Assembly (NCBI GenBank): GCA_050943315.1
Contig: JBMNOY010000064.1
Span: forward strand, 1-12,231
DNA: 12,231 bases
DNA from: JBDKUD01 sp050943315
GTDB taxonomy: Bacteria; Bacillota; Syntrophomonadia; Syntrophomonadales; Syntrophomonadaceae
Direction: 5' to 3'
A program made the translations under genes and the position numbers. Below the pieces are notes generated by a model. The model ran no database searches, was not told the DNA's origin, and saw only the letters and a program-made list of their open reading frames with translations. Positions 6,302-12,231 of this stretch are shown here, piece after piece (within the stretch, counting starts at the first letter, position 1; each line of letters begins with the position of its first letter).

Positions 6302-7651
6302 ATGTCGCTTTTAAAAAGATTACAGAATCAAAACCCTGAGCAGCCATTAACAAATATTGCTGCTCCAGTGCGCGAATGGCCTGGTAACCGCTTTAAAGAC
6401 GTAGTTTATAAAATCCACCGGCAGGTAATAAAAGAAGTCGATGCGGATACTTTTAATCCTCAGGGCAATGAAGCAGACCAAAAGAAGACTAAAGAAGATA
6501 TAAAAAAAATAGCCGAAACCCTGCTGGATAATGAACCTGAGTATTTAAGTCGCAGTGACAAAGAAGACATAATAAATCAAGTACTTGATGAAGTGTTTGA
6601 TTTTGGCCCGATTACCCCGCTATTAAAGGATAAAGATATCTCGGAAGTAATGGTTAACGGGCCGCAGCAGATTTATGTAGAGAGAAAAGGCAAATTGGAG
6701 AAAACCGGGGTAGCTTTTAGAGATAATGAACATCTTTATAACATAATTGAGCGCATTATCTCGCCACTGGGCAGAAGGCTGGATGAAAGCATGCCCATGG
6801 TCGATGCTCGTCTGCCGGACGGTTCACGGGTTAACGCTATTATTCCTCCTCTGGCCCTCAACGGCTGTGTATTAACCATTCGCAAGTTTTCTTCACAGTT
6901 ACTTAAGATTGAAAACCTTATTCAATTAAAAAGTCTAACCCCAGCCATGGCCAAATTCCTGGAAGCCTGTGTAAAGGGAAGACTTAATATAGTAGTATCG
7001 GGAGGAACAGGTGCGGGCAAAACCAGTACCCTGAATATAATATCGTCATTTATTCCTGAAGACGAAAGAATTATTACCATTGAAGATTCGGCTGAACTGG
7101 ACCTCCATCAGGAACATGTTGTATCACTGGAAACCAGGCCGGCCAATATAGACAATCGCGGCGAAATATCAATACGCGACCTGGTAAGGAACTCTTTGCG
7201 CATGCGACCTGACCGCCTGGTAGTCGGCGAGGTAAGGGGCGGGGAAGCTTTAGACATGCTGCAGGCGATGAACACTGGGCATGATGGCTCACTTACCACC
7301 GGTCATTCCAATTCCCCGCGGGATATGATATCACGGTTGGAGACTATGGTGTTAATGGCAGGAATCGAATTTCCTGTAAAAGCTATCCGGGAGCAAATTG
7401 CCTCGGCAATTGACATAATTGTGCACCAAAGCCGGCTGCAGGATGGTTCCCGTAAGATTACCCATATTACCGAAGTGCTGGGAATGGAAGGTGACATTAT
7501 TACTTTACAGGATATTTTTGTATTTGATCAACAGGGTTTGGATGATAAGGGGAATGTAGTGGGTGTTCACCGGGCTACAGGCATAAAACCACGATGTGTG
7601 GAAAGGCTTGCCGCTGCCGGGATACAATTGCCGTCCGATATCTTCCGTTAA
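6302..7651 (+). CDS. tadA: Flp pilus assembly ATPase TadA/CpaF (type II/IV secretion ATPase)
   Basis: 449 residues, typical of CpaF/TadA. This cytoplasmic hexameric ATPase powers Flp pilus extension, and perhaps retraction, through TadB/TadC. An alpha-helical N-terminal region leads to the family segment FDFGPITPLLKDKDISEVMVNG (about 100-121). Then come the Arg-rich VDARLPDGSRVNAIIPP and Walker A GGTGAGKTS (234-242, K240). An Asp-box-like IITIEDSAEL follows, then Walker B DRLVVGEVRG with E310, and the His box HDGSLTTGHSNSP (H327, H335). All expected motifs are intact. The ATG at 6302 lies four bases past the cpaE stop with GGGTGATGG just ahead, implying coupled translation. A 59-base gap without a clear promoter or hairpin separates it from tadB. 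Confidence 0.96.
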   Translation: MSLLKRLQNQNPEQPLTNIAAPVREWPGNRFKDVVYKIHRQVIKEVDADTFNPQGNEADQKKTKEDIKKIAETLLDNEPEYLSRSDKEDIINQVLDEVFDFGPITPLLKDKDISEVMVNGPQQIYVERKGKLEKTGVAFRDNEHLYNIIERIISPLGRRLDESMPMVDARLPDGSRVNAIIPPLALNGCVLTIRKFSSQLLKIENLIQLKSLTPAMAKFLEACVKGRLNIVVSGGTGAGKTSTLNIISSFIPEDERIITIEDSAELDLHQEHVVSLETRPANIDNRGEISIRDLVRNSLRMRPDRLVVGEVRGGEALDMLQAMNTGHDGSLTTGHSNSPRDMISRLETMVLMAGIEFPVKAIREQIASAIDIIVHQSRLQDGSRKITHITEVLGMEGDIITLQDIFVFDQQGLDDKGNVVGVHRATGIKPRCVERLAAAGIQLPSDIFR

Positions 7652-7710
7652 ATATTAGTCTTAAACTATTAGTTGGGGACCTGATAGCAGAGCTAAAGGA
7701 AGTGATAATA

Positions 7711-8667
7711 ATGGAATTATTAATAAGCCTGACCATATTTGGGTTAATCATGTGTATCGTAGTCGCTTTATTTAGAACTGCAGCCAAAAAGGATTTGTAT
7801 GAGCAAAGATTAAAGAGTTTGGCTAAAGATGAGGTTACCGAAGCCAGGCGGGAAAGGCCGGTATTAACAGATTTGTTGCCCAGGTTACTAAGAAATATTT
7901 CCAGGCTGTTTGCCGCCCGTTCTTTCACTGATAACCTTCAAGTGGAACTTAACCGGGCCGGTATTCCTTTGCGGGGGGAGGAATATATAACCATATCCCT
8001 TCTGTTGATAGTCATAATACCGGTGGTTTTATGGCTCTTAAGCAATAACCTTTGGCTAGTAATAACTGGGCTGCTGGCAGGTGCCCTTGCACCCAGGTTC
8101 TATATTGCTCATAAAAGAGAAACGCGTCTTCATAAACTCAACCTGCAACTGGGTGATGCACTCGGCGTTATGGCCAATGCTTTAAGAGCCGGTTTCGGTT
8201 TTCAACAGGCCATGGATAGTGTCAGGACTGAACTTCCTGCCCCGATTTCCACAGAGTTTGCCTGGGCTTTAAGAGAAATGCAGCTTGGCTTTGGTCAGGA
8301 AGAGGCGCTGCTGCATATGAGTAAAAGGGTTAACAGTGATGACCTGGATATGGTTATTACTGGTATATTAATCCAGAGACAGATAGGCGGTAATCTGGCC
8401 GAAATACTGGATAATATTTCTGCAACTATCAGGCAAAGAGCTCGTATTAAAGGTGAAATCAAAGTACTTACTGCTCAGGGCCGGATGTCGGGCATGGTTA
8501 TCGGGATGCTTCCAGTCTTACTTCTGCTCTTTATGTTAATTGTTAACCCGGATTATATTAACATACTGTTCGACGATCGCCGGGGTCTTTTTCTTTTGGG
8601 CACCGGGGCCATTATGATGATCATGGGCATTGTGGCGATAAAAAAAATCGTTAACATAGATATTTAG
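7711..8667 (+). CDS. tadB: Tad pilus platform protein TadB (type II secretion F domain)
   Basis: 318 residues. One N-terminal membrane helix (about 3-22) is followed by a cytoplasmic segment. Two membrane segments (about 91-132) precede a type II secretion system F domain, about 145-270, with LGDALGVMANALRAGFGFQQAMDSV and VITGILIQRQIGGNLAEILDNI, and two C-terminal membrane segments (about 262-312). TadB pairs with TadC as the inner-membrane platform that couples TadA to pilin assembly. The ATG at 7711 was chosen because AAAGGAAGTG lies just before it and the protein then begins directly with the membrane helix. Upstream in-frame codons from 7594 overlap the end of tadA and have no such site. 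Confidence 0.93.
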   Translation: MELLISLTIFGLIMCIVVALFRTAAKKDLYEQRLKSLAKDEVTEARRERPVLTDLLPRLLRNISRLFAARSFTDNLQVELNRAGIPLRGEEYITISLLLIVIIPVVLWLLSNNLWLVITGLLAGALAPRFYIAHKRETRLHKLNLQLGDALGVMANALRAGFGFQQAMDSVRTELPAPISTEFAWALREMQLGFGQEEALLHMSKRVNSDDLDMVITGILIQRQIGGNLAEILDNISATIRQRARIKGEIKVLTAQGRMSGMVIGMLPVLLLLFMLIVNPDYINILFDDRRGLFLLGTGAIMMIMGIVAIKKIVNIDI

Positions 8668-8681
8668 CCGAAAACGGAAGG

Positions 8682-9578
8682 ATGATTGATTTGGTGATCG
8701 CCATAGTAGGGTTATGCGGTTTAACAGTTGCTTTTTTAATCCTTGGATTACTTTACCGACTAAAGAGGGAAGATATTCTAATTAACGAACGATTGCAAAG
8801 CTATGTTTTTGAACAAACACAAGAGTCTGTTAACCCCGACCTTAATCGTCCTTTCAGTGTACGTGTATTTGGTCCTGCTACTAAATTTGCGGATAGGCTG
8901 TTTAAAAACTTTATTCCTCAGGATAAAAAACAGGTTTATGCGGAGCAACTATTAATCGCCGGCAATCCCCATAATTTGACTCCGGAGCGGTATATCACCG
9001 TAAAATATCTGGTTTTAGTTACTGCAATTATAGCGGGGCTGGCAGCGAAAAACTTTGTAATGGGTGTTGTATTAGTAATATTAGCACTGTACCTGCCTGA
9101 TTTTTATCTGAAAACCAACCAGAAAAAGCGCCAGGAGGAAATGGTCAGAAGCCTGCCGGATATACTGGATTTGCTTAGTGTAAGTGTTGAAGCCGGTCTT
9201 GGTTTTGACGCTGCTTTGCAGAAGGTAATTGAAAAAACCAGGGGACCTCTGACCATGGAGTTTGAAAAGAGCCTTCAGGAAATAAACATCGGTAAACCCC
9301 GTCGGGAAGCATTACGCGATATGCAAGAGAGAGTTAGAGTGGATGATGTTACCACGTTTTTAGGTTCTGTTATTCAGGCCGATCAGCTGGGAGTAAGTAT
9401 TACTAATGTACTGAGAATCCAAGCCAGGCAGGTGAGAGAAAACAGAAAAATGCGGGCGGAAGAAAAGGCACAAAAGGCACCCGTAAAAATACTTATCCCC
9501 CTGGTGCTGTTTATATTTCCTACCATCTTTATTGTACTCCTAGGACCGGCTGCCCTTCAGCTTATTGATGCCATGTAG
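8682..9578 (+). CDS. tadC: Tad pilus platform protein TadC (type II secretion F domain)
   Basis: 298 residues from ATG 8682, the second platform protein and a paralogue of TadB. It has an N-terminal membrane helix (about 3-24), two central segments (about 108-140), an F domain with SLPDILDLLSVSVEAGLGFDAALQKV and SVIQADQLGVSITNVLRIQA (about 155-255), and a hydrophobic C-terminal segment (about 268-292). The start is uncertain. The only Shine-Dalgarno, GGAAGG (8676-8681), touches ATG 8682 with no spacer. It suits TTG 8691 (9-base spacing) or GTG 8694 (12-base) better, which would remove three or four residues without touching the membrane helix. It follows tadB by 14 bases and precedes the DUF192 gene by 23. 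Confidence 0.92.
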   Translation: MIDLVIAIVGLCGLTVAFLILGLLYRLKREDILINERLQSYVFEQTQESVNPDLNRPFSVRVFGPATKFADRLFKNFIPQDKKQVYAEQLLIAGNPHNLTPERYITVKYLVLVTAIIAGLAAKNFVMGVVLVILALYLPDFYLKTNQKKRQEEMVRSLPDILDLLSVSVEAGLGFDAALQKVIEKTRGPLTMEFEKSLQEINIGKPRREALRDMQERVRVDDVTTFLGSVIQADQLGVSITNVLRIQARQVRENRKMRAEEKAQKAPVKILIPLVLFIFPTIFIVLLGPAALQLIDAM

Positions 9579-9601
9579 TCAACAGAAGGGATGTGAATTA
9601 A

Positions 9602-9961
9602 ATGAAAACGTTGCGAATTATTAACACCAGCACCCAGGAAATACTGGCCCGACAGGCGGTAATAGCAGATAATTTTTGGCTGCGACTAAAAGGATTATTA
9701 GGACGGGATGAATTTCTGTTGGGGGAAGGTCTGTTAATAAAGCCATGTTCAATGGTTCATTGCCTGGGAATGAAAATCTCCATCGATGTGTTGTTTATTT
9801 CCAGGTCTAATGAAATTATACATATTATAGAAAAGATGCCGCCCGGCAGTATCAGTCCGTGGGTTAAAAAGGCTGAAGGGGTATTAGAGCTCCCTGAAGG
9901 GCAGGTGGCCAGAACCAGGACCAGGGTAGGACAGAAGGTGAAGATGATCCAGATTGAATAG
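9602..9961 (+). CDS. DUF192 domain protein at the end of the pilus cluster
   Basis: 119 residues, the usual size for a DUF192 domain alone. Family hallmarks are visible: FWLRLKGLLGRDEF (25-38), GEGLLIKPCSMVHCLGMKISIDVLFI (41-66) with C49, H53 and D62, and a late EVLEL-type strand (EGVLELPEGQVA). There is no signal peptide or membrane helix, unlike many DUF192 proteins in diderms. The biochemical role is unknown. The gene lies 23 bases after tadC on the same strand behind AGAAGGG, with no terminator between, so it is probably co-transcribed with the pilus genes. Whether it works with them is inference. Its stop codon overlaps the stem of the terminator hairpin. Confidence 0.85.
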   Translation: MKTLRIINTSTQEILARQAVIADNFWLRLKGLLGRDEFLLGEGLLIKPCSMVHCLGMKISIDVLFISRSNEIIHIIEKMPPGSISPWVKKAEGVLELPEGQVARTRTRVGQKVKMIQIE

Positions 9962-9999
9962 ACGCAGACTTTAATTCAACGCGCTGTCTGCGTCCATTT
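9961..9999. terminator. Hairpin between convergent DUF192 and typA genes
   Basis: GACGCAGAC (9961-9969) and GTCTGCGTC (9986-9994) form a perfect 9-bp stem around a 16-base loop. On the plus strand it is followed by CATTTTCAT, a short U run, so it can end the pilus transcript. On the minus strand there is no good U tract, so use as the typA terminator is less certain. Its position between convergent genes supports a terminator. Confidence 0.7.
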
Positions 10000-10009
10000 T
10001 CATACTTAT

Positions 10010-11827
10010 TTATGATGCCCGGTTTTTTTTCTTGGCCCGGGCTTCTTTATTCAGGATAACCTTTCTTAATCGCAAAGACTTGGGGGTTACCTCCACTAAC
10101 TCATCATCATTAATAAATTCCAGGCATTTCTCCAAAGACATTAACATCGGCGGTGTAAGCCGTAAGGCATCATCAGCACTGGAAGAACGTGTGTTGGTCA
10201 GATGCTTTTTCTTGCAAACATTAACTGTAATATCGTCAGTACGGGCATTTTCCCCGACAATCATTCCTTCATAAACGGGAACACCCGGTTCCAGGAATAA
10301 AGCTCCTCTTTCCTGGGCGTTGAAGAGTCCGTAAGCTACTGCCGTGCCGGTTTCTGAGGCTACTAGCGATCCCCTGGTTCTAGTAACAATATCACCTTTA
10401 TAAGGGGCATATCCTTCAAATACATGGTTCATTACTCCATTACCGCGGGTGCTGGTGAGGAATTCCGAGCGGTAACCAATCAGACCCCGAGAAGGAATGA
10501 CAAACTCCAGCTTCACCGTACTTCCCACACCATTTTGCATATTGATAAGTTCGGCTTTGCGTTTCCCCAGGCTCTCAATCGTAATACCAACAAAATCTTC
10601 AGGTACCTCGATAAACAATCTCTCCATTGGTTCATTGACTACGCCATCAATGTTTTTGAGTATTACTTCCGGACGGGTTACCGCAAACTCATAACCCTCC
10701 CGGCGCATGGTTTCTATTAATATGGAAAGATGGAGTTCGCCGCGTCCGGAAACTTTAAAGCAATCGGGACTGATTTCCTCTACTCGCAGGGAGACATTGG
10801 AAAGAAGCTCCCGCATCAGGCGGTCCCGCAAATGACGACTGGTAACATAAGTACCTTCCATACCCGCCATGGGGCTGTCATTAACCACAAAATTCATGGA
10901 AATAGTGGGCTCATCAATATCTACGAATGGAACCGGCTCTACATTGTCTATAGAGCAAATAGTGTCCCCTATGCATATATCTTCAATGCCTGAAATCGCT
11001 ATTATTTCACCTGCTGCCGCACGCTCCACTTCAGTCTTTTTTAATCCTTCAAAAGTATACAGGGTACTAATTTTAACCTTCTGCTCTTTGCCTGAAGTGT
11101 TGCAAAGTACTACTTCCTGCCCTTTTGTCATTTGTCCCCGGGAGATTTTGCCTATTCCTATGCGGCCTACATAAGTATCATAATCTATTGATGAAACCAC
11201 CAGTTGCAGGTCACCATCCGGATCTCCCTGGGGAGCTGGAATAGTAGCCAGTATGGTATCTAGAAGAGGCATCATGTTGGAAACATCCTCCCCCAGGTTC
11301 AAGCTTGAATAACCTTTTTTGGCTGATGTGTATACTATGGGGAACTCCAGTTGAGCCTCATCTGCTCCCAGATCGATAAAAAGATCCAGTAATTCATCAA
11401 CTACTTCAGCCGGACGGGAATCCGGACGATCGATTTTGTTTATTACCACCAATGGTTTCAAACCGGCCTCCAGGGCTTTCCTAAGAACAAAACGTGTCTG
11501 TGGCATGGGGCCCTCATAAGCATCCACAACCAGAAGAACTCCGTCGACCATTTTTACGATGCGTTCCACTTCCCCGCCAAAATCAGCATGGCCTGGGGTA
11601 TCAACAATATTAATCTTTGTATCCTTATAATATATGCTAGTATTTTTAGCCAAAATAGTAATCCCGCGTTCTCGTTCCAGATCATTATTATCCATAACTC
11701 GTTCTGGAACTATCTGATTATTGCGAAAATAACCACTCTGTTTTAGCAGATTGTCAACCAGGGTAGTCTTGCCATGGTCAACATGAGCGATTATAGCAAT
11801 ATTTCTGATGTTTACAGGTTTTTTCAT
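10010..11827 (-). CDS. typA: Translational GTPase TypA/BipA
   Basis: 605 residues, the full family length. It is a ribosome-binding GTPase related to EF-G and LepA that acts in ribosome assembly, stress and cold adaptation. The G motifs are intact: G1 AHVDHGKTTL (14-23), G2 ERERGITI (51-58), G3 DTPGHADFGGEV (76-87) and G4 NKIDR (130-134). The EF-Tu-like domain II, the EF-G-type domains III and V and the family-specific C-terminal region follow, with RGRGEL-like SGRGELHLSILIETMRREGYEF and SRGLIGYRSEFLT visible. The ATG at 11827 has GGAAGGA a few bases upstream and a good promoter about 35 bases further back. It lies on the opposite strand from the pilus cluster and appears independent of it. 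Confidence 0.97.
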   Translation of the reverse strand: MKKPVNIRNIAIIAHVDHGKTTLVDNLLKQSGYFRNNQIVPERVMDNNDLERERGITILAKNTSIYYKDTKINIVDTPGHADFGGEVERIVKMVDGVLLVVDAYEGPMPQTRFVLRKALEAGLKPLVVINKIDRPDSRPAEVVDELLDLFIDLGADEAQLEFPIVYTSAKKGYSSLNLGEDVSNMMPLLDTILATIPAPQGDPDGDLQLVVSSIDYDTYVGRIGIGKISRGQMTKGQEVVLCNTSGKEQKVKISTLYTFEGLKKTEVERAAAGEIIAISGIEDICIGDTICSIDNVEPVPFVDIDEPTISMNFVVNDSPMAGMEGTYVTSRHLRDRLMRELLSNVSLRVEEISPDCFKVSGRGELHLSILIETMRREGYEFAVTRPEVILKNIDGVVNEPMERLFIEVPEDFVGITIESLGKRKAELINMQNGVGSTVKLEFVIPSRGLIGYRSEFLTSTRGNGVMNHVFEGYAPYKGDIVTRTRGSLVASETGTAVAYGLFNAQERGALFLEPGVPVYEGMIVGENARTDDITVNVCKKKHLTNTRSSSADDALRLTPPMLMSLEKCLEFINDDELVEVTPKSLRLRKVILNKEARAKKKNRAS

Positions 11828-11864
11828 CTTATTATCCTTCCGTTTAAAGAATCACAACAATCCA

Positions 11865-11894
11865 ATTATATCAGTATGAATTATAGTTTGACAA
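11865..11894 (-). promoter_or_regulatory. Sigma-A-type promoter of typA
   Basis: On the minus strand, TTGTCA (11894-11889) and a perfect TATAAT (11870-11865) are 18 bases apart, with TG one base before the -10 box (extended -10). Transcription would begin near 11858, giving an untranslated leader of about 30 bases before the typA ATG. Confidence 0.72.
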
Positions 11895-11904
11895 CCAGGC
11901 AGAT

Positions 11905-12014
11905 ATCCTTAAAAAGGATTATTATGGATAATGAAAATCGGCCATATATCTACAATAATATGTCGCCATTCGGCCAATAACAATTTAATATTGATATCTT
12001 TATATAGACAATAT
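11905..12014. repeat. Short repeats between the typA promoter and the right-edge promoter
   Basis: This A/T-rich stretch has no gene. It holds a hairpin ATCCTT-AAA-AAGGAT (11905-11919), two copies of TCGGCCA (11938-11944 and 11970-11976) 32 bases apart, and an inverted repeat ATATTG/CAATAT (11988-11993 with 12009-12014). They could be operator sites for either flanking promoter, but each is short. Confidence 0.3.
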
Positions 12015-12084
12015 GATGAATGCAAAAACAACCATAAGGTTATATTATTATATTATAGGACTATAAAAATATATTGATATGGTG

Positions 12085-12113
12085 TTGACATTTGTGGATG
12101 TGGGTGATAATAT
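12085..12113 (+). promoter_or_regulatory. Strong outward-facing sigma-A promoter, probably of an rRNA operon
   Basis: A perfect TTGACA (12085-12090), 17-base spacer and TAATAT (12108-12113) with an upstream TG (12105-12106) form an extended -10 promoter. The 50 bases before it (about 12033-12080) are almost all A and T, like an UP element. Transcription would begin around 12120 and leave the window. Strength, UP-like tract and the boxA-like leader together suggest an rrn promoter. Confidence 0.75.
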
Positions 12114-12119
12114 AACTCT

Positions 12120-12231
12120 TGCGCGCGGCACGGAAGTGCAGCGGCAGATGCTCTTGATAAAACCAAACAGCAAAGACTAAAAGTGCGAAAAAAATTGATT
12201 TCATGGAACAGGGATTACCCGGTGACCGGGA
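12120..12231 (+). other. Putative rRNA operon leader with boxA-like motif (16S gene would lie beyond the edge)
   Basis: Downstream of the strong promoter the transcript begins GC-rich, then contains TGCTCTTGATAAAA (12149-12162). This resembles the boxA/antitermination segment TGCTCTTTGAAAACT that precedes Bacillota rRNA genes, and it is followed by CCAAACAGC, similar to rrn leaders. The last bases hold a near-perfect palindrome CCCGGT-G-ACCGGG (12218-12230). No 16S start sequence is reached and no open frame with a ribosome binding site is visible. The alternative is a leader of an ordinary gene or structured RNA. Confidence 0.4.

Noticed and set aside
5805..6353. Minus-strand open frame of 182 codons opposite cpaE
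   Set aside because: It is the antisense of a clear ATPase domain, with no recognisable protein features and no supporting ribosome binding site.
10032..11174. Several plus-strand open frames opposite typA
   Set aside because: They are shadows of the well conserved TypA coding sequence in other frames.
12148..12180. Ten-codon open frame (ATG CTC TTG ... TAA) as a leader peptide
   Set aside because: It overlaps the boxA-like segment, has a poorly placed GGAAGTG site and no run of regulatory codons; chance is more likely.
12203..12231. Start of a protein gene at ATG 12203 running off the edge
   Set aside because: There is no Shine-Dalgarno before it, only A-rich sequence, and just nine codons are visible. 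It cannot be supported.

Overview
The window looks like chromosomal DNA of a Bacillota bacterium, probably a clostridial lineage. A Syntrophomonas-like organism is possible, but that is only an impression from protein style. The evidence is strong AGGAGG-type Shine-Dalgarno sites, GTG starts, sigma-A-like promoters, moderate GC, and a Flp/Tad locus in the monoderm arrangement (no secretin gene seen). No mobile element, CRISPR array or tRNA gene was found.

Layout. Bases 1-854 (minus) carry the N-terminal three quarters of a THUMP-type RNA methyltransferase of the RlmL/YpsC family, cut by the window edge. Divergent from it, 1051-1932 (plus) encodes a YitT-family membrane protein followed by a good intrinsic terminator. 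From 2175 to 9961 (plus) runs one tight cluster for a type IVc (Flp/Tad) pilus: flp pilin, tadV prepilin peptidase, tadE, a TadG-like protein, cpaB, a receiver-CpaE/TadZ fusion, tadA, tadB, tadC and a small DUF192 protein. Bases 10010-11827 (minus) encode the translational GTPase TypA/BipA, convergent with the pilus cluster across a 9-bp perfect-stem hairpin. The last 400 bases hold no convincing gene. They contain the typA promoter and, pointing out of the window, a strong TTGACA/TAATAT promoter with an A/T-rich upstream stretch and a boxA-like leader, which suggests that an rRNA operon begins just beyond the edge.

How the genes work together. TadV should cleave the Flp prepilin. TadA would supply the energy, and TadB and TadC would form the membrane platform for pilus assembly. 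TadE and TadG are pilin-like or anchored envelope parts. The CpaE/TadZ protein positions the machine and here carries a complete phosphoacceptor receiver domain. CpaB is an envelope SAF-domain protein that normally goes with a secretin, which is absent here.

The main points worth a second look are the complete receiver fused to a CpaE ATPase with KGGVGRT in place of KGGVGKT, a hairpin between flp and tadV that looks like an expression-step-down attenuator, the altered processing site of TadE, and the putative rrn promoter at the right edge. I did not find a wholly undescribed system. The Tad locus is a known type with some unusual details.
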